DNA of 64,000 nucleotides from Gigaspora margarita (Eukaryota > Glomeromycota > Glomeromycetes > Diversisporales > Gigasporaceae): contig WTPW01000428.1 of NCBI GenBank assembly GCA_009809945.1, positions 355,118-419,117 of the forward strand, read 5' to 3'. Each line of letters begins with the position of its first letter. Position 1 is the stretch's first letter. Below the pieces are notes generated by a model. The model was given only the letters and a program-made list of their open reading frames with translations. It did no database searches and had not been told where the DNA came from. This document shows, piece by piece, positions 12,841 to 24,300 of this stretch. The translations under genes were made by a program, and so were the position numbers.

Positions 12841-12899
12841 ACTTATTTTAAACTTATTTCAAGAGGTCATGTTCTATAACTGATAAGTCTTGCTAAAAT

Positions 12900-13358
12900 A
12901 GGACCCTGAGCTACTAATAAATAAAGCAGATAAAACCAAAAAAGAAGTCATCTAAAGTGGAGTAGAATCACGTGACAAATGGCCAATCAAATTATCAAAT
13001 TTTGATGATCTTCAGCGAAGCAAACAAAAAAGAGAAGTGAAACCCTTGAAAAATACAAAAAATGGTAATCTAAACCTATCTTGGTGTTTTAATTAAAAAT
13101 GTCAGAAAGGCAATTTTGCTTATATATTATAAATTAAAACCTTTTTAACCCAAACTTAAAATGACCCTAACCCTAAAGTTAATTCGATAAAATATATTAT
13201 AAGAATCTACTCCACTTTAGATCCTCCAAAAAAGAAAATTTTGGTAGAAAATCACCAAATATTGCATTTTTAAATAATAAAATTTGCAAATTTTGGTCAA
13301 AAATAAGTAAAAATAAGCAAACTAGTCACTAACCTATCTATATATAGCTCAGGGTCCT
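12900..13358. mobile_element. AGGACCC-family hAT MITE, copy 2, split by another element
   Basis: Ends AGGACCCTGAGC and GCTCAGGGTCCT are flanked by the identical 8-mer GCTAAAAT (12892-12899 and 13359-13366), an exact hAT-size TSD. The element is interrupted by a separate 280-bp TIR element at 12946-13225. Removing that insertion leaves a MITE of ~170 bp, close to its relatives. Confidence 0.85.
12946..13225. mobile_element. MULE-like TIR element, 280 bp, 10-bp TSD
   Basis: Inverted ends contain ATCTAAAGTGGAGTAGA and TCTACTCCACTTTAGAT. The flank CCAAAAAAGA is repeated exactly at 12936-12945 and 13226-13235, a 10-bp duplication that fits Mutator-type elements (usually 9-11 bp). It sits inside the AGGACCC MITE, so it is the younger insertion. 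A reverse-oriented copy is at 52041-52324. The interior carries two CCCTAA units. Confidence 0.78.
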
Positions 13359-13359
13359 G

Positions 13360-14020
13360 CTAAAATCTATATACTTTATAAATATGAAATTTATACCCAA
13401 ACTCTACTCTAGCCCTATAACAAAAACAAAAAAAATTTTTTAATTTTATATCAAAATAGATTATAGCTTTAGTATCAGCTAGCTTTAGCATCAGCCATGA
13501 CATTTAATAAAGACCATTTTTTAAAGAAAAGTAAATAAAAAAAAGAGCAAATAAAAGCCATAAAATAAATAATAGACTACAATCTACTTTGTATTAATTC
13601 CAAATCTACTTAACAAAAATAGCACTTTCTAGTAAATAGCAAGATATTATAAGTAAAGCGTCTTTGTTCTAATAATTAAACTTGTAGCACTTCTTTTTGC
13701 TACTTCAACAAAAAAAATTAGACCCATATAAGCAGAAGTTGGCTAAAAATCTTGGCCATTTAAGTAAAAAATAGCAACTTTTGTATTTAATTTATTTTGT
13801 AAAATTAAAATAAAATATTTTTTATATATATATAAAAAGAAAGTACAAGACTCAAATAGTAAATCTGCTAAAAAAGAAATATTAGTTATGGTTTTATTAT
13901 TAAGATATTCTTCAAAAAAGGTCATAATAATTTAGATTACACAAAATTTACTTAATAAAAATTATCAAATTGAACATGTCTCTTGACTGTTATATTTGGA
14001 TACTATTCTAACACCAATAT
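13360..14020. other. AT-rich stretch without genes
   Basis: Nothing identifiable. The 60-residue minus-strand ORF at 13743-13925 has no recognisable features. Confidence 0.4.
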
Positions 14021-14029
14021 ATTGTAATA

Positions 14030-14958
14030 TAAGGTGAGTATGAGTATTATGACGCAGTACCAATTATGATGCACACGTGATATCTTGTGATCCAGTAATC
14101 AAAATCAGATGATTTTACTACCATTCGATTCGTCTCATTGAGACGAATCGAATGGTGGTAAATAATCCGATTCTGATCACTGGATCACAAGATATTGATG
14201 CCTAAATAAATAAATAAAATTTTTAATTTTTAAGCTTTAATAAAACCTAATCGTAGAATGTTGATAGTGGCTTTTTTTATTAAGTAAATCGACCTTCATT
14301 ATTAAGACAATTTTGTTTGTCATAACAAATTCTACTTACCTCTAAATTTTCATAAAAATCGGATAATTTTTTACTAATAGTCATTTGTAAAAAAAACTTA
14401 TTGTATCATAATAGATTCTTTGGGTACAACAACGTATTTTATAAAAATCAATTAATAAAAAATTATCTGATTGTTATGAAAATTTAGAAATAAGTAGAAG
14501 ATATAATTATGAATAAAATTGTCTTATAATGAAGGTTGATTTATTTAATAAAAAATTTTCTAACATGCATCAATGTTACTTTTTTTAGTCCTTTAAAATT
14601 TAATCTTTCCTTGCTTGTAACTTGTGATATGGTAATTAGAATAAAATTATTTTGGTACCATTCAACTCGTCTCATTGAGACGAATCGAATAGTACCAAAA
14701 TCATTCAATCCTGATCGCTAGATCATGAGATATCACGTGTGGGTCATAATTGGTACATGTATAATAATTTGTTGATTTTTAGCTTTATTTTAATTTGTGA
14801 TATCATGTGATCTAGTGATCAGAATCAAACGATTTTGGTCCATTCGATTCGTCTTGATTGACGAATCGAATGATACCAAAAATGTTTGATTCTGATCCTT
14901 AGATCACGTGATACCTAGCATAAAAGTTAGCTGTGCCATAATACCCATACTCACTTTA
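14030..14958. mobile_element. TIR element carrying three strong hairpins
   Basis: The ends TAAGGTGAGTATGAGTATTATG and CATAATACCCATACTCACTTTA form a ~25-bp imperfect TIR. The flanks share GTAAT only, so the TSD is decayed. Inside, three ~110-130-bp palindromes (about 14085-14200, 14625-14740, 14805-14915) have the core CATTCGATTCGTCT followed by AGACGAATCGAATG. Their outer arms contain GTGATC(C/T)AGTGATC. A long inverted pair around 14270-14545 (TTAAGTAAATCGACC / GGTTGATTTATT) adds another stem. No ORF. Confidence 0.6.
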
Positions 14959-15129
14959 GTAATTAAGGATTTTATACTATTTGAATTATTTTGATAAAAC
15001 AATTCAATTAGTATAAAAATTCATTTAGTTTGAACCTATAAGTTATAGATTGTGCAATTCCACTACAATACTCTTCTACTACAATACTTACTTCCAATTT
15101 TGTGTAATATATAATTGTAAATAACTTGT

Positions 15130-15230
15130 AATTCTGTAATTCAAATTGAACAATTTTGATACTGTTTGATTTGTCTTATTGAGACGAATCAAATAGTGCC
15201 AAAATCATTTAATTTAGACCAATAGATATC
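15130..15230. repeat. Solitary hairpin of the ATTCGATTCGTCT family
   Basis: A ~100-bp palindrome with the core TTTGATTTGTCTTATTGAGACG and outer arms of the same type as those at 14085-14915 and 61620-61900. It lies outside the 14030-14958 element. Confidence 0.6.
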
Positions 15231-15376
15231 AAGTTATACCAAAATTTTTCTTAATTCCATTACAATACCAATACTTACTTTATATACAACTGATATCTAT
15301 TATATAAAAATACTTGAGAACAATATAGCTTGTACAGTACTTTATAGTACTATACTTTTACAAAAGTGCACTAGAA

Positions 15377-15656
15377 CAGTGTTGTCACGGGACAGCTTTG
15401 GACATTGATTTGGACAATTTTGGACAATTTTGGACAATTAAATAAAGTAAAATTACTTAAAATTTTATTATAATAATCTATTTTAATTTTAACTGGAATA
15501 TGTTCAGCACCTAAAAAAATATATAGTTATATATTTTTTAGATAGATTTATTAATTATTAAAGCCTGGGCAAGCTTTGGACAATCTTGAACATTTGGACA
15601 ATTTTGGATGTGGACAAGCCAAAAAAGGCTGTGGACAGTCAAAATGTACAACACTG
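15377..15656. mobile_element. hAT MITE family CAGTGTTGT, copy 1, 280 bp
   Basis: Ends CAGTGTTGTCAC and ATGTACAACACTG; the 8-mer CACTAGAA flanks it exactly at 15369-15376 and 15657-15664. The interior has TTTGGACAATTTTGGACAAT repeats near both ends, the usual subterminal repeats of hAT elements. Two more copies lie at 47308-47578 and 61073-61349. No coding capacity. Confidence 0.92.
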
Positions 15657-16074
15657 CACTAGAATATTAAGCTTTTTTTACAATTAGTTAAACCTAAAAT
15701 TACAAAAATAATTAATTAATACTAAAAATAGACTTTAATCAAACCAAAATTTTTAAGAAAGTAATTTAAAGTAGCACTAAATACTGATAATTCTAAATGC
15801 TATATTATTTGGTTTTTATTTTAGTTTGTTTTTAAGAAATTATAGCATATTAGTATTTTATATTGATTAATTGTTTATGCAACTAAATATACCAAAAAAT
15901 TTTGTTCTTTGCATTTATTGTTTGCCAATTTAACAACCAACTAATAAATATTTACACTATTGTAAATTACTATTTAGTTGATTTTTGGGCAATTTCTTGA
16001 TATAAAATATGCTTTATAAAAGAATTGATTATAATATTTTTTTAATTGACTAGTCTAGCTTACAAATATGGGTT

Positions 16075-16335
16075 CATATTATTTCACTAAAAATTATTTC
16101 ATAGACAATTCATTTCACTGACAAATTATTCACTGACAAGTTTTTTCTAAAAAGCACACTAACTTTAACTATAATTTTACTCTGACCCTACTCTGACCCT
16201 AATAACAATGACTAGAATTACTTTGTTGGTAAAATGGGCTTTAGTAAAATAAACTGTTAGTAAAATGAACTTTTCAGTGAATAATTTGTCAGTGAAATAG
16301 ATTGTCTGTGAAGTGATTGTTGGTAATATGATTGC
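16075..16335. repeat. CACTGACA-rich inverted repeat (copy 2)
   Basis: It has the same internal order as the copy at 6795-7090: TTCACTGACAAATT repeats, CTCTGACCCTAATAACAATGACTAGAATTACTTTG (in parts), then GTCAGTGAAATAG. It also folds back on itself. The 63-residue ORF here is incidental. Confidence 0.5.
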
Positions 16336-16639
16336 CACTTTACAAATATATAGGCTAAGAGAACCCACTTATTAACTTGCCCATTGGGCCAGAGTTAGCC
16401 TATATCATTAATAGAAATAATTGGCTATATTCAATTATTAGTATAAACCAACTTTATTGCAACTACTATAAATCGCTGTATGCAAGATCTGGGTCTGTTA
16501 CATTCTATCAATTTTAAAACACTACAATAAACCAGTGGGTCTATTGTGTAGATATAGATCTAATAATCAGAAGGTCTTATGTGAGGAATCTGATAATAGG
16601 GGATCTAATAAGCAGTAGATCAAAATCTCATGAAGAAGC

Positions 16640-17000
16640 CTTCACGATTCCATTTCTTTTTATTTTTGATTTTTTTTTTATATTGTTCTTTTATTTCTTT
16701 TTTTATTTCCTTTTTTTTTATTATTTTATTTTTTTCATTCTTTATTTATTTTTTTACTTTTTTTTTGCTTATTCTTTTTGCTTATTTTTTTTTTATTTAT
16801 TTTTATTTTAATTTTTTTAAATTTTATTTAATATCTAGATCTAAATTAGATCTAGATTACTTTTTTTTATGTCAATTTCTTTTTATTTTTTTATTTTATT
16901 TTTTTTATTCAACTTTTTTTAATTTTAATTTTATTTTTATTTAATTAATACTACTATATATTTATTATTTATTTATTTATTCTATTTATTAAGCATAAAA
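16640..17000 (+). repeat. T-rich low-complexity tract
   Basis: Almost pure T with scattered A and C. The two overlapping Phe/Leu/Ile/Tyr-rich reading frames (16581-16811 and 16630-16944) result only from this composition. Confidence 0.75.
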
Positions 17001-17189
17001 TAAGTATTCTTCTTTCATTTTTTTTTGTTTGCTTTTCTTTTTTCAGCTTGAACTAATTCTCTTTCTTTTGTAGATTGTTTTACTAGTCACCAGAATCGTA
17101 TTTTACTTGATTTTTGTTACATGAATTGAAAATAAGTATATATATATATTTTTTTGCTGTATTTGATTTTTTTTCTTTAACAAATTGTA

Positions 17190-17770
17190 TTGTTTAGATC
17201 TCTTGTTAATGTTCCTTTAAATACATTTTAGTCTTGTCAATTTTTGGGGTTGAATTGTCTTATTGCTAATTTTGATATTGCTTCAGGTGTGTTTCAAAAA
17301 TGTCTTGTAGATTTTGCTTGTGGATTTCATTGTGGATTTTAGTTGTAGATTTCAATTTTGCTTCTGGTGCTAGTCAATTTTGGGCATTTATTGTATGATT
17401 TTGTGATTGCTTTAGGTACCTTGTCATTGATTTCAATATTGCTTTGGATGTGTTTCAGATATTTCACTTTGGGTGCCTGTAAGTTTTTTTGGTATTTCTT
17501 GTTGACTTTGTGGTAACTTGTCACTAATTTCAACATTGCTTCAGGTGCATTTCAGGGTCTCTTGTTGTAAAATTTATTTTGGTTCCCTGTCAGCTTTTGG
17601 GTGCTCTTTGTATAACTTTGGATATCTTGTTGCTAATTTTGACATTGCTTTAGCCCATTTTGGGGTATCTTGTAGATTTTACCTTGGGTACCTTGTTAGT
17701 TTTCTTGAGTGTTTTTGTATTACTTCATAGTTGCTTTAGGTGTTTGGTTACTAATTTGCTAAACTTTTTT
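17190..17770 (+). repeat. Degenerate tandem repeat, unit ~60-90 bp
   Basis: A phrase of the form TTGCTAATTTTGATATTGCTTCAGGTG with TCTTGTAGATTTTG and GGGTACCTTGT recurs about eight times. The short ORFs on both strands (17339-17536, 17518-17730) are repeat translations. Confidence 0.55.
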
Positions 17771-17957
17771 TTTTTTTTAGCAATCATGGTTATCATTTTA
17801 CTGGTATTATTACTTGTGGGTGTTTTCTGCTTTTGTTAGTATTTGTTNNNNNNNNNNNNNNNNNNNNNNNNNATTTTTTTTTTTTTTTAGCAATCATGGT
17901 TATCATTTTACTGGTATTATTACTTGTGGGTGTTTTCTGCTTTTGTTAGTATTTGTT
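17765..17957 (+). other. Assembly gap flanked by duplicated sequence
   Basis: A run of 25 N (17848-17872) is bounded by two apparently identical ~83-base copies. Each starts with a T run then AGCAATCATGGTTATC and ends with GTTAGTATTTGTT (17765-17847 and 17873/4-17957, offset 110). This pattern is typical of scaffolding that failed to merge overlapping contig ends. A true tandem duplication is possible but less likely. Confidence 0.8.
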
Positions 17958-18350
17958 TTATTGGTTATTTGCTATAGGATAGTAGAGCGAAAAGGGGAGT
18001 TCTGGGGTCAGAATTCTGTAAATGTATCTAGAATGATCTCCTACCTCCTTTACAAACTTGTCTAGATATATGTAATCTTATATTGAATTCAAGCTCCAAA
18101 ATACGCCAGAGCCAAATTCTGTTAACCTGCTCTTCTTATACTTAATTTGGGGCTTCCAACTTTAAGAAGTATATAGTCTTTGTTAAAGCTCTGGCTAGAA
18201 TTTTAATCCCAAACAAGAGCACAAAAAAATTATGCTATATTGCTTGTCCTTGAAATGAGCTGAGAGCATCGAGGACCGAAGTGTCTGAGTGTGCTCTCTG
18301 TGAGCCCATTCAAACCTAAAATGCATACTATTTTCTATGTTATCCTAGAA

Positions 18351-20487
18351 TAATGTTGTTAGCCGAAATTGTTTTATGCTTGTAGAAATATTTTGACATT
18401 TGATATTTAGGCCGTCGAAATGTCTAAATATTGCTGAAATCCTAAATTATGCCAAAATGTCTAAATAATGTCAGAATGTCTAAATAATGTCGAAATGTTA
18501 AATAATGCCAAAATGTTTAAATTAAGAAATATACATAAAAAACATATGTGAATTAGGGCTGTTAATCAGTCTGACTAAAACCGCTGGTCCTGCGGTCCTC
18601 CTTAGAACTGTCTTTTTATGGGATGGTCAAAAAGACTATTGGTCCGAATATAGTTAGCTTCAAATTATTGTAACGAATATATATAGCCTAATTTTTTGTG
18701 ATATGTAAAGTTAATTTTTAGAGGCTTAGACAACAATAATAAATTTAAATATTTTAAATCAGAGTTTTTTATTTATTTTATATCTTTGCAAATTATTAAT
18801 TTGTCTTTGCTTTCAAACTAAACATTAAATATTTTTGGATATAAATGACAAATTAGTATTAGCGCTAGCAATTAAGGATAGTTATTTCAGTTTTACTATC
18901 ACTCGTCTTGGTAAAGGCTGGCTCTATCTCCGCCCACCATCCCTAGTCAGTTGTTGGGCTCTGTGGCTGCAGTAGTAGTGCAAGGACCTATTAGTGGATA
19001 GTTAGGCAGTAGCAGCACACGGACCTTAATAGTGGATAGTTAGGCACTGTAGCTGCAAGGACCTTATTAGTGGATAGTTAAGCTCTGATACTGCAGTAGC
19101 AGTGCAAGGACCTTATTAGTTGATAGTTATGCTCCGCAGTTGCAGTAGTAGCGCAAGGGCCTTGTTAGTGGATAGTTAGGCTCTGCGGTTACAGTAGCAG
19201 TGAAGGACCTTATTAATAGATAGTTAGGCTCCACGTTGCAGTACAAGACCNTATTAGTGATAGTTAGGCTCTGTGGCTGCAGTGGCAGTGCAGGGACCTT
19301 ATTAGTGGTTAGTTAGGTTCTGTGACTGCAGGGACCTGAAACAGATGCTGAGAATAATGCCCTGATTCTCTTTTTAGCTATATGGGTATATGTTAGAATC
19401 TTTCTTATGCTTGCATTTTCATGTATTAGTCAGAGTGTTGTTTAGGACCTTGGGTATAGGAAATTTTGGAACTGAGAGATCAGTAGTTTATGCATTCAAC
19501 AGGTTGTGAGAATGATTGGTACAGGTCAAATAATTAGTCCTAGACTAGAGGTTTTGTCATAGGTATTGATGTTAGAGTATGAACGCTAGAGCTTGTTTGG
19601 ATAGTGAACCTATTCCCACTAGTGCTGTTAATCGGTCAGTCTGGTCTGTTTTGGTTCAAAGACTAGCAGTCTATTAAAAAGTTTGACCAAACTGCGGTCC
19701 AGGACTGATTAGGACTGATCATTATGAGACCGGATAGACTGATTATTAGACTAATTAAATATCATATAAATTGCACTAACATATTAATTTATTACCTGTT
19801 ATTATTATAGACTCCATTCAAATNATTAATTTATTACTCATTTCATTACATAAAGTTACCTCTAAACAAATGTCTAAACCTGCCTATTATTATTAGAACT
19901 AGTAATAATAATGCGTACGAATTTGAAACCAATGCATATGATTGTTGAAAAATACTTTTTATGCGAGTATGCTAGCATAATGAAGGTCAATTTATCTCAA
20001 GCATAAGTATTTTTTTGGAAGTTCCCCAACTGGAAAAAATTAATATAAATTATTAACAANNTCAAGANTGGAACAAAATTCCTAATATTCCAATAATGGA
20101 GTGTTTTTTATAAACCAGGTATAATACTGTGCATTATGTGCATCATGTATAAAAGCACTNAATAGCTTATCAANAATTAATATTAAATTTATACTTAGTT
20201 GTGCTTTGTCTTTAAAGTTCAAAGTGCAGTAGTAATAATATAATATCCAATTTATTTATAAATAATTTTATTGTTTATATTTAATTTAGACATTTAGTCA
20301 TATAGTATGTTATTTAGTCAACTATTTAGACATTTAGTCACATAGTATTTATTTAGTCAACTATTTAGGCATTTAGTCAAATTTAGACTTTTGACATTTT
20401 TTAAAAAAATAATGTCATTTTGAAATATATTTAGACATTAATTGCCTAAATGGTTGACTTAATTAAGTATTTCAACTAACAACATTA
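18351..20487. mobile_element. hAT element, 2137 bp, inserted in the Polinton TIR
   Basis: Ends TAATGTTGTTAG and CTAACAACATTA are perfect inverted repeats. TCCTAGAA flanks them exactly at 18343-18350 and 20488-20495. The intact right TIR of the Polinton supplies the empty-site sequence (TTCTAGAATAAC with no insertion). Subterminal regions at both ends are full of TTTAGACATT/AATGTCTAAA motifs, as in hAT elements. No transposase reading frame is visible, so the copy is non-autonomous or eroded. The phrase CTGTTAATC(A/G)GTC occurs twice (18560, 19627), perhaps from an inner element. It contains the minisatellite at 18957-19336 and several ambiguous bases. Confidence 0.9.
18957..19336 (+). repeat. 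Minisatellite, ~48-bp unit, 8-9 copies
   Basis: Units read GGCTCTGTGGCTGCAGTAG, then AGTGCAAGGACCTTATTAG and TGGATAGTTA. Copies vary in length from ~38 to ~50 bases. The region is much richer in G than its surroundings. One base is ambiguous (19251). Confidence 0.85.
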
Positions 20488-20971
20488 TCCTAGAATTAAT
20501 TCAAAAAGCAATTCATTACTATCTAGCAAAAGACAAAAAATGCTATATCTTACCTTGCAGAGGTAGGATTTAGCTATTAGGAGTGAGACTTATCCGATCA
20601 GAGGTGAGATTTAGCTATTAGAGGTAAGACTTACCTGATCAGAGATGAGACTTATCCAATCAGAGGTGAGACTTATCCAATCTGAGGGGAGACTTATCTA
20701 AGGTAAGACTTCTTATACATATCTCAAAGTCTTATTGCTACATCTCACCCATTTTTTTCGCAAGCTCAAAAAACAAAATATATTAATCAGTTTAGGGTTT
20801 ACCTACTTTCTGGCTTCAAATGATTTATTACGAGAAGGCAAGGATCTAGCTTCTGAGTACTCAAAAAAGATATATCCTATTTTGAATAATTTTATTATAA
20901 AAAGATAAGGGATAAATATTTTTATTTAAACAAATATTTACCCAATATATTAACAAGTGAGACTTAATAAT

Positions 20972-21290
20972 ATCATGCCTAGAAGTGATAAAAAAATGTA
21001 CATGTGCTTGTTGTAGATATACTTTACAAGACCAGAAAAACTTTGCAAGCATTATAAAAGCAAAAAAAAATCAATGCAATATATCAATTACTCGAAACCA
21101 AGTATCCAAACAGGTGCTACCTCTCACTTCTAAATCTGGTTTAAACTCAACAACCCAAACCTCTTCCTTGCAAAACGAAGTTCAAGAGGGGGTCAAAGAC
21201 CAAGTGATTGAGCAAGATCCAGAAGCTGGCCTAGGCCCTATGACCCAAGCCTATAGAAAAGAAATATCCTCTAAGCAGAATAAAGTTTAA
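20972..21290 (+). pseudogene. Small Cys-rich N-terminal ORF of the Polinton
   Basis: An ATG at 20972 opens a frame that runs into a seven-A tract. One base fewer there would join it to the open frame that continues to a stop at 21288-21290, giving about 105 residues. The early part has CxCxxC (CTCACC), followed by a Gln/Ser/Glu-rich tail. It lies just inside the left TIR and directly upstream of the polymerase. It may be a separate small protein or the N-terminal extension of pPolB. I do not recognise a family. Confidence 0.5.
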
Positions 21291-21308
21291 CAGAATGATA
21301 TAGTATTT

Positions 21309-24300
21309 GTGAAAAAAAGTTATAACCTGGCCAGACCACATAAAAATCTCAAAAATATGTCTATATGGGAAGGAAAGATTCTAGCAGACAATAATCCAGC
21401 ATATGCTTTTAATAAACAGCAAGACAATCAAACAGTATATGATATATGCCCCAACTCATGGCTTCAACACGCAAAGAAATTACTAATATTCTCAAAGAAG
21501 AGCTCTACAAAAAGGATCAAATAAAAACATCATTAGTTATAGAAAGCACATATGCAAAATATAAATATAANGGAGAAGGTGATGCTATGNACAAAGNGAA
21601 TTATGANCTTAGTCAGACCCATTCNTATCATANANNAAAACAATATATNCTTCTTTNAGAAAATGATATANACCCATATTTAATTCAATCTGTAGAAGAA
21701 ATTGATATACAAATTGAAAATCACTTAAAAGAAGAGTCTGGTAAAATTCTTCTTAGAATAGAAAATATATTTATTGAATCCTATACCTACTGTCAAACTA
21801 ATAGAGGTTTCTATATTTCTACTCCTAAAAAGCTTGCCAATACAAAAAGTGCACAATTAATCCAGACAATTCTGATATTATAGATCTGGCTATGAGCAAG
21901 CCTACAGATAACTGTCTCAAAGGTGCATTAGGATGTTATTTTGCAGATAAGGATGGAATTACAGACTACTTGGAAATGTGTATATATAGAGCAAAAAGCC
22001 TTAGAAAATACTTAGATATTATTAAGCTTAATAACATCCCAATACCTACTCCAATCTGTTCATATATATTTAATAAGATTGAGGAGATAAACCCAGATAT
22101 TTCTATTAATGTCTGGGAATAGAAAGAAGAATCAGCCACTCCCAAAGCATTAATAGCTAGCAAAAACTATAATAGACAACATATTATTGATCTCATGGCT
22201 CTTACAGATATTACTAAATCTAAAAATAATAAATACAAACAAAAAAACTACTTTCTTTGGATTAAGAATATAAATGGGTTAGTTTTCAAAGATACTACTC
22301 ATCATGGTAAAAAATATATCTGTAGAAAATGTACTCAAAGCTTTTCATCAGAAAAATCTCTAGCCCATCATCAAGAGCATTGTTTTGGTTTGGGGGAGAC
22401 TACTTAAAGAGTCACTTTACCTACCAAAGGGGTCAATGATTTTGAGAAGTTTAAAAATTATAGATGAATGATTAATGCCCATGTGTTATTATAGCTAACT
22501 TCGAAGCAGACAACAAAAAATGCAATGAAGAATATGGAGGACAAATGTGTAAACTCGCTGAGCAGAAAGCAAATAGCTTTTGTTATCTAGTTTATTGGTT
22601 CGATACTGGGAACATATAGGGGCCTTTTCTATACCGAGGAGAAAATGCTACACAAGAATTTGTCCAAAAAATTGATAAGGAGTTGGTTGAAATTAATAAG
22701 GTTCTAGCTATTAAGGCTGACCGAATTGAAACTGAACAAGATAAGAAAAAATTTGCTAAAGCAGATACCTGTTGGATATGTAAAGAAAAACTTGATATAG
22801 ATGATAAGGTCTGGGATCACTGTTATATAACAAGTAAGTTTTGAGGACCTGCCCACAATACCTGTAATCTCAAACTCCAGATCAAAGTATGAAAGACACC
22901 AATTCCAGTTATCTTCCATAATTTCTGGAGCTATGATTCTTATTTAGTTTGCGAATCTGTTGGAAAATCAGTTAATGTGCATTAGATAAAAGTTATAGCT
23001 AAAATATTTGAGCAATACAAGTCTATAAAAGTGTGCCAGCTTAAATATATAGATAGCATGCAATTCATGAATAATAGCTTGGCAAATCTTGCAAAAAATT
23101 TAGGTGCCAACCACCCTATTACAAGCTAGCACTTTAACGACTATTCTTCAGATCAAATTTCTCTAGTATGTCACAAAGAAGTTTATCCCTATGGATATAT
23201 CAATTCACATAATAGATTTTAGAGACTGAGCTTCTGCCAATTTATGAATTTAGTACATATTTTCATGGCAAAATTAACCAAAAAGATTATGAGCATGCCC
23301 AAAAAGTATAGAAAACTTTTGGTTGTAAGACTCTAGGAGAGTATCATGATCTCTATCTTAAGATTGACATATTTAACTTAGCAGATATCTGGACCCAATT
23401 CTGAATAACATGTATACAATATTATGAACTTGATCCCAGCTACTATGCATCTGCACCTGTACTAGCTTGGAATGCTATGCTTAAAATAACTAGAGTGAAG
23501 ATTGAGCTCTTTACAGATATGGCTATGCATGATTTTATAGAAAAGGCTAAATATGGAGGAATAGCCATAGCCTGTAAGTGCTATTTCAAAGCAAATAATC
23601 CTAAAATGGGTAATGCATTTAACCCATCTAAGCCCACATCATGGATTTTATATATTGATGCAAATAATCTTTATGGCTGGGCTATAAGTCAGTATTTGTT
23701 TACAGGAAATTATCAATGGGAGGCAAGTCAAGAATATTTGCTTAAGAATCCTGAAATGCAAAAGAAATATCTTAATAAGATTCTTAATACTGAATCAAAT
23801 GCCAAAAAAGGATATTATCTAAATATTAAGGTGCACTTCCCTCTAAAAACTCATGACTATTTGAGTGATTTACTCCTAGCTATAGAGAATATGGCTGTAA
23901 GTAAAGATATATTGTGCCCCATACTACAGAGCTTGTAGATAACTTGGATAGAGGATGGTTTTTAGCAACAAAAAAATTAGTTCTACATCTTGGCCCACGA
24001 AAAGATTATGTTATCCATTACCAAGAGCTCCAATACTATATAAATTAGGTATGGTTGTAGATGAGGTAACAGAAATCTTATCTTTCGACCAAACTAACTG
24101 GCTTGCCCTTGTATAGCCTTTAATACAGAAAAGTAACAAAGGGTAAGAATGCTTTTAAAAAAGACTTCTTTAAGCTTATAAACAATTTCATCTATGCCAA
24201 AACTATAGAAATGTTTGCAAATACCAAGACGTCAAGCTCATGGCTATGAATAATGAGCAAGATAAAAAGAAGTTTATCAAACAAATTTGTAAACCCTCTT

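Larger units (their letters stand above)
17981..20734 (+). repeat. Polinton left TIR (split by a hAT element)
   Basis: Bases 17981-18350 plus 20488-20734 read as the inverse of 32722-33336, with scattered mismatches and small indels. The inner part (20555-20710) is a tandem run of ~21-25-bp units, GAGGTGAGACTTATC(C/T)GATCA alternating with GAGGTGAGATTTAGCTATTA. Such iterated motifs could bind a replication or terminal protein, but no function is demonstrated. Confidence 0.9.

Noticed and set aside
16581-16944. Phe/Leu-rich membrane-protein-like ORFs
   Set aside because: Pure consequence of a T-rich low-complexity tract; two overlapping frames look alike.
18957-19336. CRISPR array
   Set aside because: Unit is a contiguous ~48-bp minisatellite with no constant repeat/variable spacer pattern, in eukaryotic DNA.
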